Below, one piece after another: positions 33,983 to 45,689 of a DNA stretch of 64,000 nucleotides; position 1 is the first letter of the stretch, and every line of letters starts with the position of its first letter. The stretch is taken from NCBI RefSeq assembly GCF_000376845.1, contig NZ_AQXY01000028.1, positions 62,001-126,000 of the forward strand, read 5' to 3'. The notes under the pieces were generated by a model that worked only from the letters and a program-made list of their open reading frames with translations, ran no database searches and was not told the origin of the DNA. The translations under genes were made by a program, and so were the position numbers. Origin of the DNA: Thioalkalivibrio sp. ALE14. Its GTDB lineage: Bacteria > Pseudomonadota > Gammaproteobacteria > Ectothiorhodospirales > Ectothiorhodospiraceae.

Positions 33983-34941
33983 GCCGTTCCCTCGCTTGTC
34001 TCGTTCGCACCCGCGGGGCGCCCCAGGATTCGCACCTCCGGCTCCAGCTGTACCCCGAACTGCCGCTGCACCTCGTCCTGGGCATGGCGCAGCAGCCACT
34101 CGATATCGGCGGCCCGGGCGGTCCCGTCGTGGGTGATGAAATTCGCGTGCTTGGGCGAAATCTCCGCGCCCCCGTGACGCAGGCCCTTCAGGCCCGCCGC
34201 CTCGACCAGGCGCGCAGCGTGGTCGCCCTCCGGGTTGCGGAAGACCGAGCCGCAGGACGGCAGCCCGAGGGGCTGCTTGGCGGAGCGCTCGCGCAGCAGC
34301 TCGCGGATACGCCGGGTACCGACGTCGGGGTCGCCGGCGGCCAGCCGCAGCACGCAGCCGGTAAACCATTCGCCCTCGGGCCCGCGCACACTGCGATAGC
34401 CGATCGCGTACGCCCCGGGCGTACGGGTATGCAGCTCGCCGCGGGCATCCACCGTGGCGACGGACTCGACCAGCGGCCAGATCTCGCCGCCCCAGGCACC
34501 GGCGTTCATCGCCAGCGCACCGCCCACCGTCCCCGGAATGCCGGCCAGGAACTCGGCCCCGACCAGCCCCTCGCGGGCGCCGAAGCGCGCCGCCTGGGCA
34601 CAGGCCAGCCCGGCCCCCAGCAACAACCGGTCGCCATCCAGTCGGCGGCGTTCGTTCAGCACCCCGGACAGGTGCACCACCAGTCCCTCCAGACCGCCGT
34701 CGCGAATCAGCACGTTGCTGCCCAGACCGAGGAAGGTCACCGGCATCTCGGGGGCATGGACGGCGTGATCGCGCAGCGCCGCGACCAGGTCGTCGAGGTC
34801 CGCGGGCTGGAACAGCCAGTCGGCCGGGCCACCCACGCGCCACGACGTCAACCCGGCCAGCGGCACCTGCGTCTGCAGCCTGCCAAGCGGCTCCCGGGCG
34901 AACGGGGTCGCCATCGCGTCCACCTCGCGGGCCGCCATCAT
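33979..34941 (-). CDS. murB: UDP-N-acetylenolpyruvoylglucosamine reductase
   Basis: MurB reduces UDP-GlcNAc-enolpyruvate to UDP-MurNAc with NADPH and FAD. It has 320 residues. The FAD domain shows [35 protein letters not shown] and [20 protein letters not shown]. The catalytic Ser is in [20 protein letters not shown]. Short ATGA overlaps join it to murC upstream and ddl downstream. Confidence 0.97.
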   Translation of the reverse strand: MMAAREVDAMATPFAREPLGRLQTQVPLAGLTSWRVGGPADWLFQPADLDDLVAALRDHAVHAPEMPVTFLGLGSNVLIRDGGLEGLVVHLSGVLNERRRLDGDRLLLGAGLACAQAARFGAREGLVGAEFLAGIPGTVGGALAMNAGAWGGEIWPLVESVATVDARGELHTRTPGAYAIGYRSVRGPEGEWFTGCVLRLAAGDPDVGTRRIRELLRERSAKQPLGLPSCGSVFRNPEGDHAARLVEAAGLKGLRHGGAEISPKHANFITHDGTARAADIEWLLRHAQDEVQRQFGVQLEPEVRILGRPAGANETSEGTA

Positions 34942-36368
34942 GTGTCCCCCTCGCCGGTATCGGCCAGCTGCTGCGGGAGCAGCCCCGCCAGGCGGCCAAT
35001 GTCGCCGGCCCCCTGAGCAATCACCACGTCATCGGAGCGCAGCATGCCCCGCAGCACGTCGACCACGTCCTCGGCATGCTCGACGAACACCGGCTCGACC
35101 TGCCCGCGCAAACGGATGGCGCGCGCCAGGCTGCGTCCGTCGGCGCTGGGGACCGGCTCCTCCCCAGCGGCATAGACCTCCAGCAGGATCAGCACGTCGG
35201 TCTCGGACAGCGCCTCGACGAAGTCCTCGAACAGGTCGCGCGTCCGGGTGTAGCGATGCGGCTGGAAGATGGTGATGCGCCGCCGCTCCGGCCAGGCATC
35301 GCGCGCGGCCGCCTGGGTCGCGGCGATCTCGCGCGGGTGATGGCCGTAGTCGTCGACCAGGGTCACCGGGCCGCTGGGCGCCTGCCAGGACTGCACCTGG
35401 AAGCGCCGGCCAATCCCCTGGAAGCGCTCCAGCGCGGCCTGGATGGCGGCCGGGGCCACCTCCAGCTCATGGGCCACGGCGGCGGCCGCCAGCGCATTCA
35501 GCACGTTGTGGCGCCCCGGCAGGTTCAGGGTCACCGCAAACGCCTCCTGGCCCGGCAGGGCCAGATCGAAGTACATGCGCACGCCTTCCTGGCGCACGTT
35601 CAGCGCGCGCACGTCGGCCGACTGCTCGATGCCGTAGGTCAGGCGCGGGCGTTCCAGTTCCGGGTACAGGTCGCGCACCTGCGGGTCGTCGGCGCACAGC
35701 ACGGCGATGCCGTAGAACGGCAGGTGATGCAGGAACTCCAGGAACGTCGCGCGCAGCTTGCCGAAGTCGTTGCCATAGGTCCCCAGGTGATCGGCATCGA
35801 TGTTGGTCACGATGCTGATCATCGGCTGCAGGTGCAGGAACGACGCGTCGCTCTCGTCGGCCTCGGCCACCAGATAATCCCCGGCCCCCAGGTTCGAATG
35901 ACTGGCCGTGCTGTTCAGGCGCCCGCCGATCACGAAGGTCGGGTCCATGCCCGCTTCCGCCAGCACGCTGGCGACCAGGCTCGTGGTCGTGGTCTTGCCG
36001 TGGGTCCCCGCCACGGCGATGCCGTAACGGAAACGCATCAGCTCGGCCAGCATTTCCGCGCGGCGCACGATCGGGATGCCGCGGCGCCGGGCTTCCTGCA
36101 CCTCGGGGTTGGAGGGGTTGATCGCGCTGGACACCACCAGCACGTCCGCCTCCGCGACGTTCGCCTCGGTGTGGGCCTCCACCACCGGGATGCCCATGCC
36201 CTTCAGGCGCTCGACCATCGCCGACTGTCCGAGATCGGAACCCGACACCTGATAGCCGAGCTGGTGCAGGACCTCGGCGATCCCGCTCATGCCGGAACCC
36301 CCGATCCCGACGCAGTGGATGCGGCGAATGCGGCGCATGGCGTGACGTGGCAGGCGCGTGGCACTCAT
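34938..36368 (-). CDS. murC: UDP-N-acetylmuramate--L-alanine ligase
   Basis: MurC adds L-Ala to UDP-MurNAc. From ATG 36368 it has 476 residues. It starts with the Rossmann-like [18 protein letters not shown], has the ATP site [20 protein letters not shown], then [17 protein letters not shown] and the C-terminal [18 protein letters not shown]. The ATG overlaps the murG stop (ATGA). Confidence 0.97.
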   Translation of the reverse strand: MSATRLPRHAMRRIRRIHCVGIGGSGMSGIAEVLHQLGYQVSGSDLGQSAMVERLKGMGIPVVEAHTEANVAEADVLVVSSAINPSNPEVQEARRRGIPIVRRAEMLAELMRFRYGIAVAGTHGKTTTTSLVASVLAEAGMDPTFVIGGRLNSTASHSNLGAGDYLVAEADESDASFLHLQPMISIVTNIDADHLGTYGNDFGKLRATFLEFLHHLPFYGIAVLCADDPQVRDLYPELERPRLTYGIEQSADVRALNVRQEGVRMYFDLALPGQEAFAVTLNLPGRHNVLNALAAAAVAHELEVAPAAIQAALERFQGIGRRFQVQSWQAPSGPVTLVDDYGHHPREIAATQAAARDAWPERRRITIFQPHRYTRTRDLFEDFVEALSETDVLILLEVYAAGEEPVPSADGRSLARAIRLRGQVEPVFVEHAEDVVDVLRGMLRSDDVVIAQGAGDIGRLAGLLPQQLADTGEGDT

Positions 36369-37459
36369 GACGACCCCTCCGGGCGGGCACCCGCCATCTC
36401 CATGCAGGCATCCGCCAGCCGCTGCACGGTGTCCGGGCAGGCCTGCTCGCGCGCCAGTGCGGCGCGTCCGCGCAAGGTCTCGCGGTCCAGCGGTGCCATC
36501 AGTTCGAAGATGCGTTCGGCACTCAGTTCGGCATCCGCGATGCGCCAGGCCGCACCGGAGCGAACCAGGGCCTCGGCGTTCGCGGTCTGGTGGTCGTCCA
36601 CCGCATGCGGATAGGGGACGAAGATCGCCGGCACCCCGGCGGCGGCCACCTCGGCCACGGTCAGGGCCCCGGCCCGGCAGATCACCAGGTCGGCCCAGGC
36701 ATAGGCCGCGGCCATGTCCTCGATGAACGCGCTGATCTCGGCCTCCAGACCCGCCTCGGCGTAGGCCGCCCGCGCCTCCTCCAGGGTGCGCTCGCCGGCC
36801 TGGTGGCGGATGTTCAGCGGCTGCTGCTGCGCGACCCTGGCGAGGCCCGCGGGCAGCGTGCGATTGAGCGAACGGGCGCCCAGGCTGCCGCCCAGGATCA
36901 GGATATTCAGCGGGCCGTCGCGCTCGTCGAAGCGCGCCTCCGGGGCCGGCAGGGCGGAAATCCGGGCGCGCACCGGGTTGCCCACCACCGTGACCGCGAC
37001 CCGCTCGGGGAAGCTGTGCTCGAAGCCGGAATACACCCGGTCCGCCACCTTCGCCAGCCAGCGGTTGGTCAGGCCGGCCACCGCGTTCTGTTCGTGGATC
37101 GCCAGCGGACGCCCCAGGGCGGCCGCCATCAAGCCGCCGGGCCCGGCCGCGAAGCCGCCGAAGCCGATCACCGCGTCCGGACGCAGGCGGGTCATCAGGC
37201 CCAGGGCCGCCCACAGGGAAATCCCCAGCCGCCAGGGGGCGAGGGCCAGTCCGATCAGGCCCTTGCCACGGATCCCGGCGATCGGGAGGGTTGTCAGTTC
37301 GATGCCGGATTCCGGTACCAGGCGTGCCTCCACACCGCGGGCGGTGCCCAGCCAGCGCACCTCGGCGCCGCGGGACCGCAGCGCCTCCGCCACCGCCAGC
37401 CCCGGGAATACGTGGCCGCCGGTGCCACCGGCCATGATCAGGATACGCGGGGCACTCAT
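36365..37459 (-). CDS. murG: MurG, lipid II-forming GlcNAc transferase
   Basis: MurG transfers GlcNAc to lipid I at the inner face of the membrane. From ATG 37459 it has 364 residues. The N-terminal loop [38 protein letters not shown] with [11 protein letters not shown], the C-domain [16 protein letters not shown] and the UDP-GlcNAc site [20 protein letters not shown] are present. The ATG overlaps the ftsW stop. Confidence 0.97.
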   Translation of the reverse strand: MSAPRILIMAGGTGGHVFPGLAVAEALRSRGAEVRWLGTARGVEARLVPESGIELTTLPIAGIRGKGLIGLALAPWRLGISLWAALGLMTRLRPDAVIGFGGFAAGPGGLMAAALGRPLAIHEQNAVAGLTNRWLAKVADRVYSGFEHSFPERVAVTVVGNPVRARISALPAPEARFDERDGPLNILILGGSLGARSLNRTLPAGLARVAQQQPLNIRHQAGERTLEEARAAYAEAGLEAEISAFIEDMAAAYAWADLVICRAGALTVAEVAAAGVPAIFVPYPHAVDDHQTANAEALVRSGAAWRIADAELSAERIFELMAPLDRETLRGRAALAREQACPDTVQRLADACMEMAGARPEGSS

Positions 37460-38661
37460 GCCGCACCTCCGCGCCGACGGCGGGACGGGGACGCCACCCT
37501 CGGTGCCGGGACCTGCGCCTCGCGGTAGACGCGCATCACCAGACCGATCGCCGCCAGGGAGACGATCAGGGAGCTGCCCCCGTAACTGAGAAACGGCAGG
37601 GTCAGGCCCTTGGTCGGCAGCAGGCCCATGTTCACCGCCAGATTCAGGAATGCCTGCAGGCCCATCCAGATGGCCACACCGAAGGCCAGGTGGGAGCCGA
37701 AGGCATGCCCGGCGCGTTCCGCGTACAACCCGATCCGGATGCAGCGCCAGACCAGCACGCCGAACAGCGCGATCAGCGCCACGACACCGACGAAGCCGAA
37801 CTCCTCGGCAAAGACGGCGAACAGGAAGTCGTTGTGCGCCTCCGGCAGGTAGAACAGCTTCTGCACGCTGTTGCCAAGCCCCGCGCCGAACCAGCCGCCG
37901 GATCCGATCGCGATCAGCGACTGGGTCAGCTGGAAGCCGGTAGCGAACGGGTCCTGCCAGGGGTCGAGGAAGGCGGTCAGGCGCGCGACACGATAGGGCG
38001 CGGCGACCGCGACCACCGCCATGCCGATCGCGATCGTCGCGCCCAGCGCGGCGAACTGCCACAGCTTGGCGCCGGCAAGGAACAGCATGCCCATGCCGAT
38101 CGCCAGCATGATCGCCGCGCCGCCGAAGTCCGGCTGCAGAAGCAGCAGGATGGTGCCCACCCCGAGCACGATCAGGGGACGGATGAAGCCGAGGAAGTGC
38201 AGGCGCAGCGTCGAGTAGTGGCGCACGATGTAGCCGGCGAGGTACATCACCACCAGCAGCTTCACCAGCTCCGCGACCTGCAGGTTGAACATCCCCAGCG
38301 GGATCCAGCGGGTCGCGCCGTTGACCGTGCGGCCGACCCCCGGGATCAGCACCGCGACCAGCAGCACCATCACCAGGATCAGCAGCCAGGGCCCCGCGCG
38401 TTCCCAGCGGGCCAGCGGCACCGACCACAGAAAGGTCGCGAGCGCCAGGCCGATCGCGGCGAAGATCACCTGGCGCTGGAAGAAGTGCCAGGTATTGCCA
38501 AAGTAGCGTTCCCCCAGCCCCATGGAGGCGGACGCGACCATCACCAGGCCGATACCCAGCAAGGTGGCCGCGACCGCCAGCAGGGGCAGATCGACGTGGT
38601 CGCGCAGGCCGGCGACCAGGCCACGATCCGGGAGTCCGAGGCGGGTGCTGGAGACACTCAT
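37456..38661 (-). CDS. ftsW: FtsW, septal peptidoglycan glycosyltransferase
   Basis: FtsW is the SEDS-family polymerase that acts with FtsI at the septum. It has 401 residues and about ten transmembrane segments. Conserved parts are [36 protein letters not shown] (with the catalytic region of the large loop) and [20 protein letters not shown]. Four-base overlaps join murD and murG. Confidence 0.97.
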   Translation of the reverse strand: MSVSSTRLGLPDRGLVAGLRDHVDLPLLAVAATLLGIGLVMVASASMGLGERYFGNTWHFFQRQVIFAAIGLALATFLWSVPLARWERAGPWLLILVMVLLVAVLIPGVGRTVNGATRWIPLGMFNLQVAELVKLLVVMYLAGYIVRHYSTLRLHFLGFIRPLIVLGVGTILLLLQPDFGGAAIMLAIGMGMLFLAGAKLWQFAALGATIAIGMAVVAVAAPYRVARLTAFLDPWQDPFATGFQLTQSLIAIGSGGWFGAGLGNSVQKLFYLPEAHNDFLFAVFAEEFGFVGVVALIALFGVLVWRCIRIGLYAERAGHAFGSHLAFGVAIWMGLQAFLNLAVNMGLLPTKGLTLPFLSYGGSSLIVSLAAIGLVMRVYREAQVPAPRVASPSRRRRGGAA

Positions 38662-40001
38662 GCCGCCAGCTCCCGCACCGCGCGCGCGAAGTCGTCGCCG
38701 CGCGCCTGGTAGTTCGCGTACATGTCCAGGCTGGCACAGCCCGGCGACAGCAGGACCGTGTCACCGGGCTCCGCCCAGGCCGCGGCCTGGGCCACTGCAG
38801 AGGCCATGTCGTCCACCCGCTGGACCGGGACCACCGAGGCCAGGGCCCGCGCGATCGCGGGGGCATCCTCGCCCAGCAGCACCACCCCGCGCACCTTGCC
38901 CGGGATGTAATCGGCCAGCGGCGCGAAGTCCTGCCCCTTGCCCTGCCCGCCGGCAATCAGCACCAGCGGGCCCGGGGTGCCGCGCAGCGCCGCCAGGGTC
39001 GCGCCGACATTGGTGCCCTTGGAGTCGTTGATGTAGTCGACCCCGCCCACCTCGGCAATCCACTGCGAGCGATGCGGCAGGCCGGCGAACTCGGCCAGGG
39101 CCGCCAGCGCGCGGGCGCGCGGCTCGCCGGCATCGATCCAGGGCCAGGCCAGGGCCAGGGCGGCCAGGGCGTTGGCCCAGTTGTGCTGTCCACGCAGGCG
39201 CAGGCGCTGGGCAGCGAGCAGGACCTCGTCGCCCCGCACCAGGTCCGGCCCGTCCTCGCGGGCAGGGCGCACGCCGAAGTCCGCCGCGCCCGGCGGGGCA
39301 TCGAGACCGAAGGAGATCACCTTGAGACTCTCCGGCAGCGCGATCTCGCGCAGCCAGGCGTCCTCGCGGTTCAGCACCCCGCGTTCGGCGCGATCCAGGA
39401 TGCGCGCCTTGGCCCGCACGTAGGCGTCCAGATCGGCGTAGCGGTCCAGGTGATCCGGCGAGATGTTCAGGATGGCTGCAGCCGCCGGGGCCAGGGTGTC
39501 GCTGCGCTCCAGCTGGAAGCTCGACAGCTCCAGCACGTACAGCTCGGGCGCGGCGTCCAGCAGCTCCAGCGCCGGGGTACCGTAGTTGCCCCCGATCGCG
39601 ACCTGCCAGCCGGCGGCGCGAAGCAGCTCGCCGACCAGCGCGGTCACCGTGCTCTTGCCATTGGAGCCGGTGATCGCGATTACCGGGGCCGTCGCCTGCT
39701 CGGCGAACAGGTCGATATCGCCGGTCAGACGGGCGCCCGCCGCACGGGCCTGCTGCAGGACCGGATGCTCCAGGGCCACGCCGGGCGAGACGATAATGCG
39801 GGCGAAGCCCGTGGCATCGAGCGTGTCCAGCGGGCCGGCCCAGGCATCCTGCAGCCACGGCTCGCCCGAATCCAGGGCAGCCGGGGCCGCCCGGGTATCG
39901 GTCAGCGCGAACGGCAGACCCCGTGCACGCAGGAAGCGGGCCACCGACAGTCCGGTTGCCCCCAGTCCCACGATCAGGTTGTCGCCGTTGGATTGAGTCA
40001 T
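38658..40001 (-). CDS. murD: UDP-N-acetylmuramoyl-L-alanine--D-glutamate ligase
   Basis: MurD adds D-Glu. It has 447 residues. Motifs are LIVGLGATGLSVARFLRARG, the ATP site AITGSNGKSTVTALVGEL, ELSSFQLERSDTL, and YINDSKGTNVGATLAALRG in the C-terminal domain. It begins 4 bp after mraY. Confidence 0.97.
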   Translation of the reverse strand: MTQSNGDNLIVGLGATGLSVARFLRARGLPFALTDTRAAPAALDSGEPWLQDAWAGPLDTLDATGFARIIVSPGVALEHPVLQQARAAGARLTGDIDLFAEQATAPVIAITGSNGKSTVTALVGELLRAAGWQVAIGGNYGTPALELLDAAPELYVLELSSFQLERSDTLAPAAAAILNISPDHLDRYADLDAYVRAKARILDRAERGVLNREDAWLREIALPESLKVISFGLDAPPGAADFGVRPAREDGPDLVRGDEVLLAAQRLRLRGQHNWANALAALALAWPWIDAGEPRARALAALAEFAGLPHRSQWIAEVGGVDYINDSKGTNVGATLAALRGTPGPLVLIAGGQGKGQDFAPLADYIPGKVRGVVLLGEDAPAIARALASVVPVQRVDDMASAVAQAAAWAEPGDTVLLSPGCASLDMYANYQARGDDFARAVRELAA

Positions 40002-40005
40002 GGGA

Positions 40006-41088
40006 TCAGCGCACCTTCAGGGTCGCAAGACCGATCAGGACGAACACCACGGTCAGGATCCAGAAGCGCACAATTACGCGCGGCTCCGGCCAGCCCTTGA
40101 GTTCGAAGTGGTGGTGCAGCGGCGCCATGCGGAAGATGCGCCGCCCGGTGAGCTTGAACGAGGCGACCTGCAGCATCACCGACAGGGTCTCCAGCACGAA
40201 GATACCGCCCATGATCAGCAGCACGATCTCCTGCCGGGTCAGGATCGCCAGCATGCCCAGGGCCGCGCCCAGGGCCAGCGCCCCGACATCGCCCATGAAG
40301 ACCTGGGCGGGGTAGGTGTTGAACCACAGGAAGCCGAGGCCGGCACCCACCAGGGCGGCAGTGAAAATCACCACCTCGCCGACACCGGGTACCGCGGGGA
40401 TGCCGAGATAGTCCGCGAACACCGCATGGCCCGCCGCGTAGGCGAAGATGCCCAGGGCACCGGCCACCAGGACCGCCGGCATGATCGCCAGGCCGTCCAG
40501 CCCGTCGGTCAGGTTCACGGCGTTGGAGGAACCGACCACGACCAGCCAGACCAGCGGGACGAACAGCCAGCCCAGGCTGAACTGGATGTCCTTGAACACT
40601 GGCAGGTAGAAGGTGGTCTCCACCGGCCCCTGCGCGGTGTACATGATCACGCCGGCCGCGATCAGGGCGAACAGGGTCTGCCACAGGATCTTCGCGCGCG
40701 CCGAGAGGCCCTTGCTGTTGCCATAGCGCAGCTTCAGGTAGTCGTCCCAGCCGCCGACGGCGCCAAAGGCCAGCGTGGTCAGCAGTACGATCCAGACAAA
40801 ACGGTTGGTCAGGTCGCTCCAGAGCAGGGTGGCGACCGCCACCGCGACCAGGATCAGCGCGCCACCCATGGTCGGCGTGCCGGCCTTGGTCAGGTGCGAT
40901 TCCGGGCCGTCGTCGCGGATCTGCTGGCCGACCTTGCCGACGGTCAGGCGACGAATCATCGCCGGGCCGATCAGCAGCGCGATCGCCAACGCCGTGACCA
41001 CCCCGAGGATGGCGCGCACGGTCAGGTACTGAAAGACCGTGAACGCGGAATAGAACTGGCTCAGGTACTCAGTCAGCGCGTACAGCAT
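40006..41088 (-). CDS. mraY: MraY, phospho-MurNAc-pentapeptide translocase
   Basis: MraY makes lipid I from undecaprenyl phosphate. It has 360 residues, the same as E. coli, with ten hydrophobic segments. Signatures are [56 protein letters not shown] and the HHHFE motif near the end. Its start overlaps the murF 3' end by 20 bases. Confidence 0.98.
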   Translation of the reverse strand: MLYALTEYLSQFYSAFTVFQYLTVRAILGVVTALAIALLIGPAMIRRLTVGKVGQQIRDDGPESHLTKAGTPTMGGALILVAVAVATLLWSDLTNRFVWIVLLTTLAFGAVGGWDDYLKLRYGNSKGLSARAKILWQTLFALIAAGVIMYTAQGPVETTFYLPVFKDIQFSLGWLFVPLVWLVVVGSSNAVNLTDGLDGLAIMPAVLVAGALGIFAYAAGHAVFADYLGIPAVPGVGEVVIFTAALVGAGLGFLWFNTYPAQVFMGDVGALALGAALGMLAILTRQEIVLLIMGGIFVLETLSVMLQVASFKLTGRRIFRMAPLHHHFELKGWPEPRVIVRFWILTVVFVLIGLATLKVR

Positions 41089-42439
41089 TCGCCACCTCCG
41101 GCGCCGACGAGGTCAGGTCCAGTCCCTCGAGAATCTGTTCCATGTGCTGGCTGCGCGAGCCCTTCACCAGCACCGTGGTGCCCTCTGCCAGGAGGGGCTC
41201 GAGACGGGCGCGCAGCGCAGTGTGATCGTCGAACCATTCACCGCCGTCGCCGAAGGCCTCGGCGCTGTCGCGCGCGGCCTCGCCCAAGGCCAGGCAGTGA
41301 TCGATGCCCATGGCCCGGGCCAGACGGCCGGTCTCCTGGTGCAGGGCCGGGGTCTCCGGGCCCAGCTCGCCCATCGCGCCCAGGACCAGGATGCGCCGCC
41401 CGGGCATGGCCGCCAGCACCTCCAGCCCGGCCCGCAGCGAGTCCGGGTTGGCGTTGTAGCTGTCGTCCCACAGCCGCGCGCCACTGGCATGCCACAGTTC
41501 CTGCAGGCGGCCGCGCACCGGCTTCCAGCGCGCCAGGCCCTCGACGATGGGATCGATCCCGATACCCACCGCGTTCGCCGCGGCCGCGGCGGCGACGGCA
41601 TTCGCCGCCAGGTGCCGCCCGGGGCCGGCCAGGCGCAGATCACGCCCGGCGCCGAGGATCGCCAGGCGTAGCCGGTCCGGGGCCTGCCACATGCCCTCCA
41701 CCTCGCCGCCACCCTCCAGCGAGAAGCGCTGGCAGTGGTGGTGTTCGTTCAGCGACAGCCAGTAGTCGGCGAAGGGATCATCCAGATTGATCACGGCGGT
41801 GCCGCCCTGCGCCGGGAGGCCGGAGTAGATCTCGGCCTTGGCATGGGCGACCCCCTCGAGGCTGCCGAAGCCCTCGAGGTGCGCGCGCCCGGCGTTGGTG
41901 ATCATCGCGACCTGCGGCTCGACCCAGCGCACCATGCGGCCGATCTCGCCGGCATGGTTCGCGCCCAGCTCGATCACCGCATAGTCCACGTCCTGTGGCA
42001 TCGCCAGGAGGGTCATGGGCGTACCGATCTCGTTGTTCAGGTTGCCTGCGGTGGCATGCACCGACCCCACACCTTCGAGGATGCAGCGCAGCATCTCCTT
42101 GGTGGTGGTCTTGCCGTTGGACCCGGTCAGGGCGATCACGCGGGCGCGGCTCTGGCGGCGCCAGTGGCGGCCCAGACGGCCCAGCGCCTCGCGGGTATCG
42201 GACACGATGACCTGCGGCTGTGGTACATCCAGGGCCCGCTCGACCAGCAGCACCGGGGCCGGCAGGTCACTGGCCACCTGCTGGTGGGCATCGAAGTTGG
42301 GCCCCTTCAGCGCGACGAACAGCGCACCCGGGCGCGGCTCGCGGGTGTCCGTGAACGCCCCTTCGAAGGCCGTGTCCGGCACCCCCTGCAGGCGCCCCTG
42401 TACCGCCTCGGCCAATTCCTGGCTGGTCATCCGAATCAT
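41069..42439 (-). CDS. murF: UDP-N-acetylmuramoyl-tripeptide--D-alanyl-D-alanine ligase
   Basis: MurF completes the UDP-MurNAc pentapeptide. From ATG 42439 it has 456 residues. Visible are [19 protein letters not shown], the ATP site [31 protein letters not shown] and [19 protein letters not shown]. The ATG overlaps the murE stop; a second ATG three codons on is possible. Confidence 0.97.
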   Translation of the reverse strand: MIRMTSQELAEAVQGRLQGVPDTAFEGAFTDTREPRPGALFVALKGPNFDAHQQVASDLPAPVLLVERALDVPQPQVIVSDTREALGRLGRHWRRQSRARVIALTGSNGKTTTKEMLRCILEGVGSVHATAGNLNNEIGTPMTLLAMPQDVDYAVIELGANHAGEIGRMVRWVEPQVAMITNAGRAHLEGFGSLEGVAHAKAEIYSGLPAQGGTAVINLDDPFADYWLSLNEHHHCQRFSLEGGGEVEGMWQAPDRLRLAILGAGRDLRLAGPGRHLAANAVAAAAAANAVGIGIDPIVEGLARWKPVRGRLQELWHASGARLWDDSYNANPDSLRAGLEVLAAMPGRRILVLGAMGELGPETPALHQETGRLARAMGIDHCLALGEAARDSAEAFGDGGEWFDDHTALRARLEPLLAEGTTVLVKGSRSQHMEQILEGLDLTSSAPEVANAVRAD

Positions 42440-43977
42440 TGCCCCTCCTCCCTGTGTGCGCGGTCGTCGCCGCGCGCGTCCTGCAGGTGCCGGCCCGCCT
42501 GTGCCTGCACCTGTTCGCGGTCGCTGAACGGATAGCGCTGACCGCGAATCTCCTGTGTGGTCTCGTGTCCCTTGCCGGCCACCAGCACCACGTCGCCCGC
42601 GGCAGCCTCGGCCAGCGCGCTGGCGATCGCGGTGGCGCGATCCCCGATCTCGTGGCATTCGACGGCATTGGCACAGCCGGCAAGGACCTCGGCACGAATC
42701 GCGGCCGGGTCCTCCCCGCGCGGGTTGTCGTCGGTCACGAAGACCACGTCCGCCTGGCGGCAGGCCACCTGCCCCATCGCCGGACGCTTGCCGCGGTCGC
42801 GGTCGCCGCCACAGCCAAAGACCACGCTCAGGCGGCCCGCGGTATGCGGGCGCAGGGCACACAACGCTGCCTCGAGCGCCTCGGCGGTATGGGCATAGTC
42901 GACCACCGCCAGGACGCCGTTTGGCAGCGGGAAACGCTCCATGCGTCCCGGCACGCCCGGCAATTCCTTGAGCGCCGTGATCGCAGCCTCGCGCTCCACC
43001 CCAAGGGCCTGCAGCGTGGCGAGGGTCGCAAGCAGGTTGCCGACCTGGAACAGCCCGAACAGCGCGGAGCACACCGGGTAGGTCCGGCCGTCCGCCACGA
43101 GGGTGAAACGCAACCCCTCCGGCGTGGCCTCCACGTCGCGCGCACTCAGGTCGGCGGGAGCCCCGGCGGCGCTGTAGGTCAGGGCCTGGACGCCGGGCGC
43201 AAGGGCCCCGGCCAGCTGACGGCCGAAGGCATCGTCGACGTTGAGCACCGCCGTTTGCAGGCCGGGCCAGGCAAACAGCCGCGCCTTCGCGGCGGCGTAG
43301 GCCTCCTGACTGCCGTGGAAATCGAGATGATCGGAGCTCAGCCGGGTCAGCACGGCCACGCCGATCGGGGCTCCGGCCAGGCGCCCCTGCGCGAGCCCGT
43401 GCGAGGAGGCCTCCAGGGCCACGGCGTCGCAGCCGGCACCGGCCAGCGCCGCCAGTTGTCGGTGCAGATCAAGCACGCCCGGCGTGGTGTGGCCGGTATC
43501 GACGAGCTGACCCGGCCGCCCAAAACCCAGCGTGCCGATCAGGCCCGTCGACCGGCCCAGGGCCTCCAGGGCCAGCGCGATCAGGTGGGTGACCGAGGTC
43601 TTGCCGTCGGTTCCGGTTACCGCCACCAGCGGGGCCGCCTCCGGCCAGGCCCCGAACAGCGCGCGCGCCATCTCGGGGAGCCGTTCGCGCAGGCCCGGTA
43701 CATGGATCAACGGGACATCGAGGCGGGTTTCGGAGGGCTCGCCCTCGTCCCACAGGATCGCACTGGCACCCTGCGCGGCAGCATCGGCGGCATGCTCCAG
43801 GCCATGCCCGTGGGTGCCGGCCAGTGCGACAAAGACGGCACCGGGTCCGGCCCGACGGCTGTCCTGAACCAGGTCGGTGACCGGGATCCGGGCGTCCTCG
43901 GGGCGCAGATCGACGCCCTGAAGCAGATCGCCCAGCATCGGTCCGGTCTCGCTCCGGGTATCGCGGGCGGCCATCAT
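42436..43977 (-). CDS. murE: UDP-N-acetylmuramoyl-L-alanyl-D-glutamate--diaminopimelate ligase
   Basis: MurE adds the third peptide residue. It has 513 residues. The ATP site is AVTGTDGKTSVTHLIALALE. The specificity motif DNPRGEDP is the form that selects meso-diaminopimelate, as expected for a Gram-negative. ALEASSHGLAQGRLAG is also present. The start overlaps the ftsI stop (ATGATG); a later ATG (MLGDLLQGVDL) is a possible alternative. Confidence 0.97.
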   Translation of the reverse strand: MMAARDTRSETGPMLGDLLQGVDLRPEDARIPVTDLVQDSRRAGPGAVFVALAGTHGHGLEHAADAAAQGASAILWDEGEPSETRLDVPLIHVPGLRERLPEMARALFGAWPEAAPLVAVTGTDGKTSVTHLIALALEALGRSTGLIGTLGFGRPGQLVDTGHTTPGVLDLHRQLAALAGAGCDAVALEASSHGLAQGRLAGAPIGVAVLTRLSSDHLDFHGSQEAYAAAKARLFAWPGLQTAVLNVDDAFGRQLAGALAPGVQALTYSAAGAPADLSARDVEATPEGLRFTLVADGRTYPVCSALFGLFQVGNLLATLATLQALGVEREAAITALKELPGVPGRMERFPLPNGVLAVVDYAHTAEALEAALCALRPHTAGRLSVVFGCGGDRDRGKRPAMGQVACRQADVVFVTDDNPRGEDPAAIRAEVLAGCANAVECHEIGDRATAIASALAEAAAGDVVLVAGKGHETTQEIRGQRYPFSDREQVQAQAGRHLQDARGDDRAHREEGQ

Positions 43978-45689
43978 GTTGCCCCCTCGTGTTCCGCGGC
44001 GAAACGCATCGGGATCTCGGGCATCGCGTCCGGACGGACGTTGAACATGCGCAGGGCCGACCCGACCACGCGCTGGAATACCGGGGCCGCGACCGCGCCT
44101 CCGTAGTAGACGCCGGCATCCGGCTCGTCGATCACCACGGCCATCACGAAGCGCGGATCGGAGGCCGGCGCCAGACCAACGAAACTGGAGAAATAGCGGT
44201 CCTCGGTATAGCCGCCCGGGCCGCTCTTGCGACTGGTGCCGGTCTTGCCGGCCACCCGGTAGCCATCGATCGCCGCCTGACGGGCGGTGCCTTCGGTGCC
44301 GATCACGTGCTCCATCATCGCCAGCACCTGGCGCGCGGTGCGCGGGGTCATCACCCGGGCCGGATCGCGCAGGTCGTCGGCGGTACGCACCAGCCGCACC
44401 GGCACGCGCTCGCCGTCGTTGGCAAACGCGGTGTACGCCGCCGCCATCTGCAGCGGCGACAACGACAGGCCGTAGCCATAGCCGAGCGTCGCCTGCTCCA
44501 CCTCGCGCCAGGTGGTGAAATCACGAAGGCGACCGCGAGCCTCGCCGGGGAAGTGGGTCCCCGGGGCCTGGCCGAAGCCGGCCTGGTGCAGCGTCTGCCA
44601 GAACCGGTCCGCCGGGGTCTTCAGCGCCAGCTGGGTGGCCCCGACGTTGCTGGAACGGGCGATCAGGGTGGTCAGGTCGATAGTCCCGTAGTCGCGCAGG
44701 TCGCGCACGGTCAGCCGCCCGACGCGCATCGTGCCGGGCCCGGTCTCCAGGGTCGCGTTGGCGTCCACCACGCCAGCATCCAGGGCTGCCGCCACGGTAA
44801 AGGGCTTCATCACCGAGCCCGGCTCCAGGGTGTCGGTAATGGCGCGGTTGCGCGCCCGGTCGGAGCGGATGGCGCCGCGATTGTTCGGGTTGAAGCCGGG
44901 CTGGTTGACCAGCGCCAGGACCTCGCCGGTGCGGGCATCCAGCATTACGGCGGAACCACCCCGGGCGTTGTGTTCGGCGACCGCGGCCTTCAGCTCGCGG
45001 TAGGCCAGGTACTGCAGGCGCTGGTCCAGCGTGAGCGCCAGGGTATTGCCGTCCCGCGCCGGGCGGATGCTGGCCACGTCACGAATGGTGCGGCCGTGGC
45101 GGTCGCGCAGGACGCGCTTGGCCCCCGGTTGCCCCGAGAGCCACTGATCGAAGGCCAGCTCCACGCCCTCCTGGCCCTGGTCGTCGATATTGGTGTAGCC
45201 GAGTACATGCGAGGTCGCCTCGCCATGCGGATAGTAGCGCCGGAACTCCCGGGTCAGTCCGACACCCTGCATGCGCAGCTCGGCCACGCGCTCGGCCTGC
45301 TCGGGAAGCATGTGGCGGCGCAGGTAGACGAACTCGCGCGTGGCGCGTGTCTCGATGCGCTCCGCCAGCCATTCCGGGTCGACATCCAGCGCCGCCGCCA
45401 AGTCCGGCCAGCGCGCGCGCTGATCCATGAGGTCCTGGGGATTGGCCCAGGCCGTCTGTACCGGCGCCGAGATCGCCAGGGGTTCGCCATGGCGGTCGGT
45501 GATCATGCCGCGGTGGGCCGATTCGGTCAGGGTGCGGACCTGGCGCTGCTCGCCCTGCTTGGTCAGGAAGTCACGCTCCAGCACCTGCAGGTCGACCGCG
45601 CGCAACAGCAGCGCAACGCTCGCGAGGGCGAACACGGCGATCACGACCTTCAGGCGCCCGCCACTGATCTGTCGCTTCAGCGCGCCCAT
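43974..45689 (-). CDS. ftsI: FtsI (PBP3), septal peptidoglycan transpeptidase
   Basis: FtsI crosslinks septal peptidoglycan and is a beta-lactam target. It has 571 residues. A short cytoplasmic part and one transmembrane helix (about 14-32) are followed by the pedestal domain and the transpeptidase. Its active-site motifs are SVMK (in LEPGSVMKPFTVAAAL), SSN (IARSSNVGATQLAL) and KTG (VAGKTGTSRKSG). The start overlaps the ftsL end by 13 bases. Confidence 0.97.
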   Translation of the reverse strand: MGALKRQISGGRLKVVIAVFALASVALLLRAVDLQVLERDFLTKQGEQRQVRTLTESAHRGMITDRHGEPLAISAPVQTAWANPQDLMDQRARWPDLAAALDVDPEWLAERIETRATREFVYLRRHMLPEQAERVAELRMQGVGLTREFRRYYPHGEATSHVLGYTNIDDQGQEGVELAFDQWLSGQPGAKRVLRDRHGRTIRDVASIRPARDGNTLALTLDQRLQYLAYRELKAAVAEHNARGGSAVMLDARTGEVLALVNQPGFNPNNRGAIRSDRARNRAITDTLEPGSVMKPFTVAAALDAGVVDANATLETGPGTMRVGRLTVRDLRDYGTIDLTTLIARSSNVGATQLALKTPADRFWQTLHQAGFGQAPGTHFPGEARGRLRDFTTWREVEQATLGYGYGLSLSPLQMAAAYTAFANDGERVPVRLVRTADDLRDPARVMTPRTARQVLAMMEHVIGTEGTARQAAIDGYRVAGKTGTSRKSGPGGYTEDRYFSSFVGLAPASDPRFVMAVVIDEPDAGVYYGGAVAAPVFQRVVGSALRMFNVRPDAMPEIPMRFAAEHEGAT